Source: Microglena sp. YARC (taxonomy: Eukaryota; Chlorophyta; Chlorophyceae; Chlamydomonadales; Chlamydomonadaceae). From it: a stretch of DNA of 64,000 nucleotides. The notes under the pieces are model-generated. The model saw only the letters and a program-made list of their open reading frames with translations. It had not been told where the DNA came from and made no database searches. A program made the position numbers and the translations under genes. The stretch is from assembly GCA_022414725.1 (NCBI GenBank), contig CM039462.1, positions 94,781,363-94,845,362 of the forward strand, written 5' to 3'. Shown here piece by piece: positions 24,003 through 34,597 of this stretch. Positions within the stretch are counted from its first letter, which is position 1. Every line of letters begins with the position of its first letter.

Positions 24003-27000
24003 GTGAGTTATGGCACTGCTCACCTGCTTGCCCACCTGCTTGCTTACTCACCTGCTTGCTTACTCACCTGCTTGCCCACTTGTTTGCCTAACTGCTTGCT
24101 CACCCGCTTGCCTACGTGTTAGCCCACTTGTTCGCCCACCTGCTTGCTCACTTGCTTGCTTACGTGTTTGCCCACCTTTTTGCCCTCCTGCTGCTTGCCC
24201 ACTTGTTTGCCCACCTGCTTGCTAACTTGCTTGCCTGCGAGTTACCCCACTTGTTTGCCCACCAGCTTGCTTACCTGCTTGCTCACTTGCTTGCCTACGT
24301 GTTTGCTCACTTGCTTGCTTACGTGTTTGCCTACGTGTTTGCCCACCTGCTTGCCCACCTGTTTGCCCACCTGCTTGCTCACCTGCTTGCTTACGTGTTT
24401 GCCCACTTGTTTGCCCACCTGCTTGCTCACTTGCTTGCCTGCGTGTTCGCCCACCTGTTTGTCCATCTGCTTGCCCACCTGTTTGCCCACCTGCTTTCTC
24501 ACCTGCTTGCTTACGTGTTTGCCCACTTGTTTGCCCACCTGCTTGCTCACTTGCTTGCCTGCGTGTTCGCCCACCTGTTTGCCCACCTGCTTGCTTACGT
24601 GTTTGCCCACCTTTTTGCCCTCCTGCTGCTTGCCCACCTGCTTGCTCACCTGCTTGCTTACGTGTTTGACCACCTGTTTGCCCACCTGCTTGCCTACGTG
24701 TTTGCTCACTTGCCTGCCTACGTGTTTGCCCACTTGTTTGCTCACCTGCTTGCTCACCTGCTTGCTTACGTGTTTCCCCACCTGTTTGCCCACCTGCTTG
24801 CCCACTTCTTTGCCAACGTGCATGCTCACTTGCTTGCCTACGTGTTTTCCCATCTGTGTGCCCACTTGCTTGCTCACCTGCTTGCTTACGTGTTTGCCCA
24901 CCTGCTTGCTCACTTGCTTGCCTATGTGTTTGCCCATCTGTTTGCCCACCTGCTTGGTCACCTGCTTGCTTACGTGTTTGCCCACCTGCTTGCCCACTTG
25001 TTTGCCCACCTGCTTGCTCACTTGCTTGCCAACGAGTTTGACCACTTGTTTGCCCACCTGCTTGCTTAACTGCTTGCTCACTTGTTTGCCCACCTGCTTG
25101 CTTAACTGCTTGCCAACGAGTTTGACCACTTGTTTGCCCACCTGCTTGCTTTCGTGTTTGCCCACTTGTTTGCCCACCTGCTTGCTCACTTGCTTGCCTA
25201 CGTGTTTGCCCACTTGTTTGCCCACCTGCTTGCCCTTCTGTGTACAGAACGTTTCTTCTATTTTTATAGTCAGTGCCGTTCCTCCAATTACGGTCACGGT
25301 AGGCCTTACTGCCGTCATATACAGCGAGAACCCTCTACCTTCTGCGTCAGAGGCCATCATGTGGGACTATGGCCCCAGCTACTCTGGGATTGGGAGCTTC
25401 AGAAGTAATAACTTCTCGAGCAACGTCTTGCTCTCTGGTCTCTTCACGGGCAACATTGGAATCCCGGACATTAGCACCATAACGATTCCTGGAACTGGAG
25501 TCTTTGGACTTAGTGAGTAGCACTCTCCTAGCCACACATTCATGTCTTTGTTTATGTACTGTGCATGGTAAGTGCATCTGCTGCTACAATTCAGCTGCAC
25601 CAGCCTCTGGTGCCGGTCTTTACCATGAGCCCTCGGTACTGCAAGCCCCGCCACTTTACATTTACATACAATTACATTTCATGTTAAATTCTAGTTGACA
25701 CCGCGAGGGTGTATGAGACTCTGTGCTTTAAACAAAAAGAAAAAGCACCCACAAAGCAAAAAACCCCATTACATCTAGGGTGTGTTGAGGACAAACAAAC
25801 CAAACTCCCAACCACCGTTTTGGTGGCGTAGGTATTAAACCCCCTATTACAGCAGGACCCAGATCTCAACCACTAACAGTGGCAGAGGTAAGAAGCTAAC
25901 AAATGAGAAGTCACAAGAGAGAGCCACTAGGACCTGGGGTTGAAGGCAAGTCCAAGGCTGGTAAAAATACACACACACCTCACCACACCCTCGCCCTGCC
26001 ACCCCCCCTCCACCCTCACCTCTCGCCCTGCCACCTCTTCGCCCCCACCCCTTCACCCTCACCCCTTCACCCCCACCCCTTCACCCTTACCTTACGTAAA
26101 AATAGCTATCAAAAGCTTAGTAACAGCTATCAAAGGTGGTATACCCTGAGCTCCATGAATTAGCTAGTACCTTGTGGCCCCACGCCAGTTTGCGTGGCTT
26201 GGTTCTCTCAGATGTGGATGAGCTCGGTGTGGTAATTATAGTCAGTGCCCCCAAGGGTGAGGTTCAGGGTAATTCAAAGCGCGCGCTTTTGGAAATTGCT
26301 TGAGGGAGCCTGTCCAGTAAGAGGCTACGCGCTGCAGCGGGCCAGCCAAGGAGAGCTTCGCTGTCGGGGGGGCAGGTAGTTGAGGACAAAGGGGCCCTGT
26401 CTGGCGAAAGTATCATACTAACGGTAGTCAGATACCAGTGACCTCCACAAATCAGGGTAATTCAAAGCGCGCGCTTTTGAGCGCTGACTTTTTGACCCCC
26501 TTCAGAGCTTTAAGCGCAGTTTTTTGCAACCCCCTGTGGGCGCAGCAAGCGATTTTTGCACTTTTTGCACTACAAAGCGCAGTTTTTTTGTTGTCAAGTG
26601 CGCTAAAGCGCTGGCCAATTTGGCCATTTGAAGTACCCTGGTGAGTTTTGGTACATTTGGAAATGTGAAGAATATTTTGCCTTCCAACTCTATGTAGGCG
26701 GAAATGTCCTGATGGTCAAAAATTGAAATGTTAGAAATTGTTACCCGATCATTATAGCTTTGGGCCCAAAACACACCATAAACCCTAATAAAATAAATAA
26801 ACTGCTAACCATAGTGACTTTCAAACTTTCAAAGTGTTAATTAATAAATAAAATAAATAAACTGCTAACCATAGTAACTTTCAAACTTTCAAAGTGTTAA
26901 TAAATAAAATAAAATAAATTAACTGCTAACCATAGTGCTAAATAAACTGCTCACCATAGTGCTAAATAAACTGCTAACCATAGTGCTAACCATAGTGCTA

Positions 27001-30000
27001 AATAAACTGCTCACCATAAACCCTAATAAAATAAATAAACTGCTAACCATAGTGACTTTCAAACTTTCAAAGTGTTAATAAATAAAATAAAATAAATAAA
27101 CTGCTAACCATAGGAACTTTCAAACATGTGCAGACCTGGACCCCGTGGGTGACGGATACAACAATGGCGATTTCGCAATTGCTGTATCAAACACCGTGAA
27201 GGACCCTACGGTGAGTTTGTGCAAGGACCTACCATCACAACTAATTACCTTATTTTCCACACAACTAATTAGGATCCCTTGCACTGTATGTCCCCAAACC
27301 CTAAACCCTAAATCTAACACGATTCTGCACTGGTGCATACCCCATTCAGATTACGCTCAGTGGACTTGTGATTGGCCCCCTCCCATCTCCTTCTGTGGAA
27401 CTGGACTACATTTTCACCTACTATGGCCCTGGTGAATTCAAGGTGCAGGTCTCCCTAAATGCCTCCTTACAGCTCAGTGATTTCTTAGCTGCCTCGCCAG
27501 CCCTCAAGAATGCCATTAATCCTTTTCTCAGTGGCAATGGCAATGCTGTTGCGAGCATGTATGTTGACCAAACCTACGTTGGTGTGCACCTTTCTCTGAC
27601 TGGATCATTTACCATCTTCCCAGCCATTCTGGGGGGAATCAAGCTGCCCAGCAGCGGAACTATTGGAGTGCTAGCTACTGTGAAGCTCGGATTGGTGAGT
27701 GCATCACATACCAGGGATTTGTATTTCCGCTATATATAGCGATCGCTAGTTTTGACCCCGTTTTAGCGAAATTATCGCTATAAAAAAAGCAAAATAAAAA
27801 AGTTTTTTGTTTGCCCTCAATGGCCCTAAAAAGCTACAAAAAGCTACAAAAACCACTAAAACGCTGTCCCTGGAGGAGGCCTAGAACCATAAAGCTAGAA
27901 AAAACCCACTTTCAGATTTGAAAAAACAATTACTGCATCTCATACTTATGGTGAGGACCCCCTACTCCCATGTTATATGTCCACTTAGGCAACCCTCTCA
28001 CAGTGTCTACCACTTATAAACGTGTGCTGTCTAAGTAGGCTCCAACTGGACTGATGATACTTACAACCATGCCAAGTGGATGTTGTTTTGTGGGAGACCA
28101 TTGCCACAAATTGAAGCATGATATTTTCACATAGCAGTGTTAACCCCCACACCCCCTGCCATTCCATCTTACCCCTCTACTTTTTCCTCCCACCCGTACC
28201 ATACATCAGACCCTCCTCATGCACCCTCCTTACCCACTTCGAATGATTGCTATACTTACTGCATGGATTTGGGCTTGTGCAGAGTGCCCCACTTGCGGTG
28301 GGTGTTTACCTGGATGGACGTCTCTACTGCGCCTCTGGATTGGGCCGTGGTGCTGGGATTATTCCCAGCTCTTGCCCCTCAGGATACTACAAATACGGGC
28401 TACAGTGCTTCAAAACCTGTAATAGCGGGTATACTTCAAGCGCTGATGGCCTTACTTGCTGGGAAAACTGCCCATCAGGAATGGCTGCAGCTCTTGGAAG
28501 CTGGTGAGATCTCTGATTTGCAATTATCGCCGTTGTAACAACAATTATTGTGGTTGTAACACAATAACTCACCTGCCATTAACCCTTCACTATATGCAGC
28601 TGGGCTCCTGCCGGTTACGGGAAAGGGGGTTGTTGTGTGCACAAGCCTTGCTGCTCGAACATCTTCAAAAAGTGCTCCAGGGACTGGAGTTGTGGTAACA
28701 GCTACTGCAACTACGATTGCAAATCTGGGTACCGTGATGATGGGGCTTGCATGTGCCAGCCAAAACAGGGAACATTCATTCAGAAAATGTATGGTAATGC
28801 TGGAGGCGCCATTTGGAAGCAATGTCCTTCAAATGCACCGGTAAGCAGGGGACATATTTACTCAATATTGATTGGGACATGGTATTCAAGTTTCAACATT
28901 TGTGATCTAAGATAAGCATGATATTCATTGAGGGGGAGGCAGGAAATAAGCTGTTTTTTTCCTGAAAGTGTGTCAATGACATTGTACACTGCCAAGGTGT
29001 TTGCCCCCCCCCCCCCCCCCCCCCCCTCTCACACACACCCGTCCACCCGTCCACGCCGCGCACAAAACCCTACCCCGCCCAACACACCCAACACACACAC
29101 GCAGTTGGTTTGCTTGTATCTCACCCTATCACAACACATTCATGCCCAATATTCAAAGATTGTATAGCTCATGTTACATGGGACCGGCAAATCATATGAT
29201 GCTGACCAAAGACGAGTATGATATCATACAAATATCATATGATTTAATATCATATGATATGATGCCGTAGGCCAAAGTTACCTAGTCAGACCGCCGGCAT
29301 CGTATGATATCTAGGGGGCGGTAAATAGATCTATATTGCCCCAACATATAGATCTATATAGATCTATATATAGCAAAATATATCTATATCTGGTATATCG
29401 GTACCTCAAGGAGGCCTCTGAAAAATCAGGGATTTATTTTACATGTAGTTTGCATTATTTTAAGATGCCTAAAAAATACAGGATTTATTTTGAGTTCAGT
29501 AATCACTTGTGAAGCTCGCTGCCGGGCTGCGGTCACCTTCTAAACGGTCACGATATAGGCCTCCAAACCAACCCAGGCCTAGTCTCCCCTATCCCCATCA
29601 TCAGTTCATCACCATCAGCAGTTCAGCACACATCAGGTCCTAGAAAAGTCTTTAAACTGTCTAATTTATGCAGCTTCTAGGCAGCTCCATTGGCTGGCTA
29701 TTCAGCCAAAACTTATGCCAGCTAGTGCACAGGGAGCTGCCTAGAGGCTGCTACTTGTTGCCGAACAGTACATCATCATCATCAATTCATCATCATGTCG
29801 CGATTGCTTCGCTAGGGTAGTAGACTAGTAGGATTACATGAACACATTGTGCAGCCCACCAGATGAGACCCCAAGCTTGGGCCCAGGCTGCCGAGCTTGT
29901 TGTTGGCGAGTATCCAAAAGGCAGTAGCCAAAGGAGCTCTGGGGGCTCTCCCCATGTATATGTAGGGATCGGCATCTAATATTAGTCTGTAAAAAACCCT

Positions 30001-30670
30001 ATGTTAACTAATATTAACTAATATTAACTAATATTAGAATGTTAGATTTCAGTTTTATTTTTGCCCAAATCAACTTTTGAAAATGGAACCAAATATTGCA
30101 TTGAATAACTAAGCTAGCAATGGAGCCGGATTTTTATGGGAGCCAATCTGGATGGTTACAAAAATGAAACAAAGCATTTATAACGCGGAACGCGGAACTA
30201 GTGGAACACGGAATTGGCCCGTGGCCTAATGCCCAATCAAAATTGTGCCCAAACAGTGTGGGCTTAGCCAGCAGAGGTAGTGTAGTAACACTATGTCTGA
30301 ATCACTAGAAAAAGCTACGACCAGCAGCTTCTAGGCAGCTCTGTGAGCGAGCCACTGGGCTATGTCCTAGGATTTTAGTGGTGAAAGAAATTTAATTCTG
30401 CTAGCTTCGAGGCGCACTAGCTTGTTTTGGGTTGGGCTGAATAGCCAGCCAGGGGAGCTGCCTAGAAGCTGCACCATCTCGGAAGTAGTTGCCATTTCTG
30501 TGGACTCTGCTGCTCAGAGTTGGCTACGTGAGAACTACGGTTTAACTCGTCATCATCATCCATGTCAGTGTGTGTGTTTGTGTGCATGTGTGTGTGTGTG
30601 TGTGTGTGGGGGGGGGGGGGGGAGGGCAGTCCCATGGCAGTTTGTGTGTGTGTGTGTGTGTGTGTGCGCG

Positions 30671-30717
<47 letters not shown>

Positions 30718-32489
30718 CAGTCTCTTGGTAGTTTTGTGTGTATTTGTGGGGGGGGGGGGGGGCGGGGGGGGGGGGGGGGGGGGGAGGGGGGGGGGGGGGG
30801 GGGGCAGTCTCATGTCAGTGAGATCTCGAAGTAGTCCAACGTTACTAGGCAGTCATCCTTCACGTTGGATGAATGGTGAGCCATGATCCCAACCATTTTC
30901 GCTGCCTTCACAACAGCCCCAAAAGTGCCTGGGTCCTTGCTGATGACCATGTCGAATTGTTCATTGTAAGTGAACGTGCTCCGGTTAAGGTGAGCTAGTA
31001 GCAACTCCAGCTTCCACAGTGAGCCGGAGTTTTGCTGCATTCCATCGTCGCTCAGTTGCTTGGGCAACGTTCTACCGCGCTTGGCCGTGGCTTTCGGGGG
31101 CATCGCAGTCGCGCACCAACAGAAACGAAATACGAGAACGCGCGTTGCCTAGGCAAGCTGTGAGGGTGCGACAAGGTAGGAAGATGCGAGAAGAAAGAAA
31201 GATCAACGCCGCGCACGCGCAGAGCAGCGCGCAAGGCGCAAGAAAGAGGGAAAGGCCCTGAAGTACGGGCAGTACAAAATCCGTCTAATATTAGTCGGCT
31301 CCGTTGTCTAACATTAGTTAATGTTAACTAATATTAGTTGTTAACTAACATTAACTAACATAGGCACATAGCCGATCCCTATGAATATGGATGCAGGCAC
31401 TTGTGATGCGACATCCGTCATTCCCACGAGACCCCCAACCACCATCAACCTCCCTGATCTTCCCCAAGCCACATGGGATTAATACAGGCCTGATCTCCTC
31501 CTCATTGACGACGTATGCTAACCAAGAAAAGCCTACCTAGTTTGAACTGGGCTAACTGCTCAGACACTGAACCCACCACATCAAAATTCCAGGAAAAGAG
31601 TGATCAGCATAAGAAGCTCCACGGTATACTTCAACAACAAGGATTCCTTGTCCACTACCTAGTCTTCACCATAGGTACCACTGGTACCATACCAATCACA
31701 AATACTACCAATCTCTCCACCTTATGGGATCAGTCGCTAACACATAGACAAACTCATATCTAAGCTGCACAGAGAATCTATCGCCTCCTGTACCAGCTTT
31801 TTTTTCTTTTTTCCGAGTGTTCTTAGAAGTGCTGTCAAGGTCCAGTTCCACAATGCAGCCGGCTCAGTTGTTGAGCCCCCCTTGCATGACTTCATGTGCG
31901 CGTTCGTCGAGTTGCTAATGTTATTGGGACTGACGCCATTGTTATAAGCGCGACAAAAACAACAGGGGCAAGGTCCACAACTTCAATCCCCGCATTGAAG
32001 TTTGATCTCCAGTTAGAAGCTGGTGGGGCTTTCTCAAGAATGGCCAAGACCGATGCAGGCGACTTCCGATCGCTCTTATCACTTTGTAAGCTGGCTTCAT
32101 TCAGAAGAATAAGTGCCGTTTGTATTTGGAACAGTACGAAGAAAGCGAATAGCAAGTTCAAGGAACAGTTGACAGCTCAAACTGCCCATATAGATCTATA
32201 TAGATAATATCGGGGAACGGGGGGGCCTCGGACAAGGGAATATCGATAGATCTAATTGGCTTCGCGAATATAGATCTATATAGATCTATATAGAACTGAT
32301 AGATCTATATATATCTATCGGTTCTTTTGCCTCTCCCTAATGATATCATATGATGACATGATATTATATTGAATCATAGTGCCTATCCCTACTCATTTAC
32401 CACATAATCGGCGTTCAATACGGCTTAAGATCTGATGATTTGTTTTAGGGGGGGGGCAGGGGGGGGGATTTTGTCCAAAAATGTCTTCT

Positions 32490-32522
<33 letters not shown>

Positions 32523-32646
32523 CCCCATATTCAGTATTTAACATATGTGATTTGACATATTACAGGACATGGACGCGGGATTGTGTTACCCGACTTGCCC
32601 AGCTGGCTATGCGGGCCGTGGTCCTGTCTGCTGGAAGCTATGCTAA
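23583..32646 (+). CDS. Secreted cysteine-rich protein, seven exons with consistent phases
   Basis: Exons 23583-24002, 25248-25512, 27134-27210, 27350-27694, 28283-28503, 28600-28840 and 32566-32646 join in one frame (phases 0,1,0,0,2,0). All donors are GTGAGT/GTGAGA/GTAAGC; acceptors end in CAG except exon 2 (TTAGAG). With the signal-peptide exon the product is 577 aa. The N-terminal half is Ser/Gly-rich with Cys pairs and N-glycosylation sequons (NVSS, NFSS, NASL). The C-terminal third is Cys-rich with CPSGY, CNSGY, CWENCPSGM and CPAGY...VCW blocks, like EGF or ephrin-receptor-like Cys repeats of algal cell-surface proteins. The role is unknown; an extracellular or cell-wall protein is inferred. 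Introns are loaded with repeats and transposons. A paralogue may continue past the final CWKLC stop, so truncation by a new stop is possible. Confidence 0.75.
24003..25247 (+). repeat. 12-bp tandem array filling intron 2
   Basis: Units are multiples of 12 bp built on TTGCCCACCTGC / TTGCTTACGTGT. Because 12 is a multiple of three, long ORFs run in several frames (to 458 aa on +, 372 aa on -), all four-residue repeats such as LPTC, AHLL or GKQV. The array starts at the donor (GTGAGTTATGGCACTGCTCA) and ends at the acceptor (CTTCTGTGTACAG), so the intron is almost nothing but array. Confidence 0.92.
25248..25512 (+). CDS. Exon 3 of Cys-rich protein gene
   Basis: Begins with NVSSIFIV after a TGTACAG acceptor and ends ...GTGVFGL plus one nucleotide before GTGAGT (phase 1). 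Its 88 residues are hydrophobic and Ser/Gly-rich with two sequons. A TAG three bases into the donor closes the unspliced frame. Confidence 0.8.
25660..25916 (-). mobile_element. 5'-truncated LINE copy: 3' UTR and tail only
   Basis: Reverse complement of 904-1165: the same GGTGTCAAGTAGACTT-type end and a degenerate TGTAAT tail on the left. It lies in intron 3. No coding part is left. Confidence 0.85.
26264..26290 (+). mobile_element. CAGGGTA MITE fragment (left end only)
   Basis: CAGGGTAATTCAAAGCGCGC... matches the left terminus of the MITE family and then stops. No right end. Confidence 0.7.
26453..26640 (+). mobile_element. CAGGGTA MITE, copy 2
   Basis: Inverted ends CAGGGTAATTC and GAAGTACCCTG, about 188 bp, closely similar to the copies at 23282 and 52007. 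Flanks (ccacaaat / gtgagttt) do not match, so one flank is rearranged or the TSD is lost. In intron 3. Confidence 0.8.
26766..27126 (+). repeat. AT-rich minisatellite abutting exon 4 acceptor
   Basis: Repeats of ATAAACTGCTAACCATAG plus ACTTTCAAACTTTCAAAGTG, with shorter CTGCTAACCATAGTGCTAAA versions. The last unit runs into the acceptor (ACTTTCAAACATGTGCAG) of exon 4. Confidence 0.9.
27134..27210 (+). CDS. Exon 4 of Cys-rich protein gene
   Basis: 77 nt. With the single base from exon 3 it reads NLDPVGDGYNNGDFAIAVSN and continues to VKDPT, ending ACG/GTGAGT. It enters in phase 1 and leaves in phase 0, matching both neighbours. Confidence 0.8.
27292..27314 (+). repeat. Short telomere-type CCCTAAA run
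   Basis: CCCAAACCCTAAACCCTAAA inside intron 4: about 2.5 units of the plant/algal CCCTAAA motif. May be chance or an interstitial remnant. Confidence 0.5.
27350..27694 (+). CDS. Exon 5 of Cys-rich protein gene
   Basis: 115 codons, ITLSGLVIGPLPSPSVEL to VLATVKLGL, without cysteine and with alternating hydrophobic residues suggesting beta structure. Acceptor CATTCAG, donor GTGAGT, phase 0 to 0. Confidence 0.85.
27712..27935 (+). mobile_element. CAGGGATTT-type MITE, 17 bp inside intron 5
   Basis: Runs from CAGGGATTTGTATTTCCGC to ...AAACAATTACTG and carries the TATATAGCGATCGCTAG and CTGTCCCTGGAGGAGG blocks of the 3964 family. Flanks catcacatac / catctcatac match at 9 of 10, a likely target duplication. 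Confidence 0.8.
28283..28503 (+). CDS. Exon 6 of Cys-rich protein gene
   Basis: Acceptor CTTGTGCAG; reads SAPLAVGVYLDGRLYC and then the first Cys-repeat block (SSCPSGYY, QCFKTCNSGY, TCWENCPSGM). Ends in phase 2 at GTGAGA. Confidence 0.85.
28600..28840 (+). CDS. Exon 7 of Cys-rich protein gene
   Basis: Acceptor TATATGCAG; joins as ...GSC-WAPAGYGKGGCCVHK and continues with dense cysteines (KPCCSN, KKCSRDWSCGNSYCNYDC, ACMCQPKQG). Ends CCG/GTAAGC, phase 0. Confidence 0.85.
29004..29026 (+). repeat. Poly-C tract in intron 7
   Basis: A run of about 22 C followed by CACACAC-rich sequence. Confidence 0.9.
30606..30804 (+). repeat. Very long poly-G tracts
   Basis: G-runs at 30608-30622, about 30672-30716 (around 45 G) and 30749-30804 (a few non-G), alternating with (GT)n. 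Long ORFs of Gly or Pro across them are artefacts. Confidence 0.95.
30810..31103 (-). CDS. Hypothetical 97-aa ORF inside hAT-like element
   Basis: Opens MPPKATAKRGRTLPKQLSDD (basic N-terminus) and continues with complex, protein-like composition (LLAHLNRSTFTYNEQFDMVI...) to a stop at the poly-G region. Upstream, 31104-31260 is GC-rich with GCGC blocks, unlike the AT-rich transposon ends, and could be a captured promoter. No family recognised. It may be the first exon of a host gene picked up by the transposon. Confidence 0.4.
   Translation of the reverse strand: MPPKATAKRGRTLPKQLSDDGMQQNSGSLWKLELLLAHLNRSTFTYNEQFDMVISKDPGTFGAVVKAAKMVGIMAHHSSNVKDDCLVTLDYFEISLT
31515..31763 (+). pseudogene. Decayed LINE C-terminal scrap (VHY..IGTTGTIP motif)
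   Basis: 82-codon ORF whose middle reads GFLVHYLVFTIGTTGTIP. Nearly the same string occurs on the minus strand at about 54110-54200 (GYLVHYVVITIGTTGTIP). A hydrophobic-then-IGxxGxIP segment is seen near the C-terminus of many LINE polyproteins. Inside the middle hAT-like element. Confidence 0.4.
32448..32521 (+). repeat. Poly-G and poly-C tracts near exon 8
   Basis: G-runs at 32450-32468 (one A/C interruption) and a C-run of about 28 at 32493-32521, 45 bp upstream of the last acceptor. Confidence 0.9.
32566..32646 (+). CDS. Exon 8 (last) of Cys-rich protein gene
   Basis: Acceptor CATATTACAG, phase 0. 26 codons, DMDAGLCYPTCPAGYAGRG then PVCWKLC and TAA. The GLCY-PxCPxGY-GxGPVCW block is a typical repeat of this protein type. 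The 3.7-kb intron before it contains the nested transposons. Confidence 0.75.
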   Translation, partial: DMDAGLCYPTCPAGYAGRGPVCWKLC

Positions 32647-33371
32647 TACGAAAGTATCTGAAGGTGCAGCGGCATCAAAGGGTCCTTGCAATCTGAGATG
32701 TACAAATTGTGCAATCTGAAATGAACAAATTGTGGTTATGATTGAAAAGCCAGATATTTTACCCTAAACAATCCCCTCACACACACTATAGAGGTGTGAG
32801 TGAGATGTGGCTCTTTATTTTGTGATTTTAATTTTGCTATTTTGCAGCTATGTCATGTCACGCACAGTTAAGGGGTGAGGTCATTTCAGATGGTCCAGAT
32901 GATCAGGTTAGGAATGATCAGATGATCAGTTCCATGATTTCCGATGATCAGGTTTAGGATGAATAGATGATCAGGTTCAAGATGATCAGGTTCCAGGATC
33001 CAGATGATCAGGTTCAGGATGAATAGATGATCAGGTTCCAGGATCCCGATGATCAGGTTCCAGGATCCAGATGATCAGGTTTAGGATGATCAGGTTCCAG
33101 GATCCAGATGATCAGGTTCAGATGGTCAGATGATCATTTATGTTCTATCTATGTAGGCCTTATTCAGACATTTATGTATGACTCCCAGCCTCCCACTCGT
33201 TCCAAATTACGGACCTGCACGATGGGACATGACCCTGATTATGGTAGGGAAATATAATGGTTACGGTTGGATACAGATTACTGGTAGTTATATGGTCCGT
33301 ATGGTACGTACACCAAAATCCGTATGGCAAAACCGGGGGGCGCGGGGGGGGAGGAGAAAAGCTGCCATACC
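32647..33371. other. Downstream spacer with TGATCA-rich repeats
   Basis: No gene supported. 32885-33140 is a degenerate tandem repeat of GATGATCAGGTTCCAGGATC and shorter forms. Confidence 0.5.
32885..33140 (+). repeat. GATGATCAGGTTCAGGAT minisatellite
   Basis: About a dozen imperfect units of 12-22 bp centred on ATGATCAGGTTC. Confidence 0.85.
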
Positions 33372-33887
33372 TAAGGCTGTCAAGCTTTATATCGCCAGGT
33401 AATTATTTTACCGTGTACCGTACGATATATCGTATGGTAATACAGTGTCAGCGTACGGTATTTTTGGGATTACGGTACGATATATCGAGTTTAAACTATG
33501 ATATATCGTGTTTAACCATATCCTGTGGTCCTGTGGTCGACGAAAATATCTAACACTCGGCAGGTCGGCGGTTCGACTCTCGTCAGGAGCACCCGAGTCT
33601 GGGCCAGGGAATTTAGTATACCGCCTTATACCTCACGATATTTCACGATATAACGAACGGTAATAGACCACGATATTACCGTGTTTTTCTATCTCCCTTA
33701 GTATTGGTTCATTTGACTTGATTTTAAGTGTATGGACGTGTAAACGGTATTTGCTGTTTTATCCCCCTGGTCTTTAACTGATTTCCCCCAAAAAGGGTAT
33801 AAAAATATCGTATGGTATCGATACCGAGCGGTATATCACGATATATCGTACGGTAATTGAAAATAACGTACGGTATTGACAGCCCTA
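33372..33887. mobile_element. hAT-like MITE with exact TSD GCCATACC
   Basis: Ends TAAGGCTGTCA and, inverted, TAGGGCTGTCA. Flanks GCCATACC (33364-33371 and 33888-33895) are identical. The 516-bp interior is full of GTACGGTA / CGATATATCG palindromic motifs and has no ORF. Confidence 0.88.
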
Positions 33888-34597
33888 GCCATACCTCATA
33901 TTCGATTTAAATGGAGCTTATCATTAGGATACAATTGCACATTTTGTTTACCAAAAATGAAATTGAACAGAAAGTTTGAGGGGTCCTAAGTTGTTTTGAC
34001 CGAAAGCGGCCCAAATCTTAACACCGCGATAAGTCAAGTTTGGGCACCCTCCGTGAAAGATGTACGACCATAAATGGATAGAACAACAAAAGATCTTTCG
34101 AACGACCCCCATTTTATTAGAGTCAGGAGTTTTTAGGTAGGGGGAGGTGGAGGGTATAAACTGTTTTCAACTTTATTTCCCCCCTCCTTTTGTTTGAAAC
34201 CTCCACAATTCCAACTTCCATCTGAATCGGACACCGTTTTGAACATACGGTCCAAAACCTGCCTTCCTGCCCCCCCTGGATAATATAGACCATAACAAAT
34301 ATGAGGACCGTATCGAAGAGCATTTTTACAGATTCCTTACGAATAATTGACATTTAGTTAAGGGCCAACCCAGGTCCTTAACCCCCATAAATAAATCCAG
34401 AAAGGGCTTGGGAATCGATGCTGACGGTTACATCTTGAATGGACTATATATACCGTATGCGCCTTAAATATTAGCAAAAGATTACGTCTTGGCAAATGTC
34501 AATTTCCCCATAAAAGTCAGTCTCCTCTAGTTATGTCTCCTTGATTCCGCCTCTAACGACCATGGCAGGGAGCTTGTCTGCCGTGGTCAACAGGGGT
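33888..34597. other. Spacer, no feature seen
   Basis: Unique-looking sequence. The small ORFs are short and lack protein character. Confidence 0.4.

Larger units (their letters stand above)
29963..31381. mobile_element. Inner hAT-like element (1.4 kb)
   Basis: Terminal inverted repeat TAGGGATCGGC at 29963-29973 and 31371-31381, with TAATATTAG-rich subterminal DNA. Flanks tgtatatg / tgaatatg match at 7 of 8. It contains poly-G tracts and a minus-strand ORF (30810-31103) with GC-rich upstream DNA, but no transposase. Non-autonomous; a short relative is at 41093-41287. Confidence 0.85.
29312..32339. mobile_element. Middle hAT-like element with exact 8-bp TSD
   Basis: Ends TAGGGGGCGGTAAATAGATC and, inverted, TAGGGAGAGGCAAAAGAACC. 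Both subterminal regions are full of AGATCTATATAG palindromes. It is flanked by identical ATGATATC (29304-29311 and 32340-32347). It holds the inner element, a LINE scrap near 31515 and no recognisable transposase. Confidence 0.85.
29179..32391. mobile_element. Outer hAT-like MITE, split by nested insertions
   Basis: Left end TGGGACCGGCAAATCATATG; right end, inverted, TAGGGATAGGCACTATGATT. Without the inner insertion (29312-32347) it would be about 177 bp. The related, uninterrupted copy at 36628-36783 shares GCCGGCAGTCTGACTAGG and ATCATGTCATCATATGATAT in the same order (reverse strand), which supports the reconstruction. Flanks ctcatgtta / ctcattta are near-repeats. Confidence 0.7.

Noticed and set aside
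24010..25520. Long ORFs (458, 372 and 317 aa) across the 12-bp array
   Set aside because: Four-residue repeats in several frames and both strands follow from a 12-bp period. Only the last part (25248-25512) is a real exon.
31892..32207. 103-aa + and 89-aa - ORFs in the middle hAT-like element
   Set aside because: They overlap each other and neither shows motifs; possible gene scraps but not supportable.
33550..33600. GGTTCGACTC resembling a tRNA T-loop / B box
   Set aside because: The T-stem does not pair, no A box or acceptor stem is present, and it lies inside a MITE.
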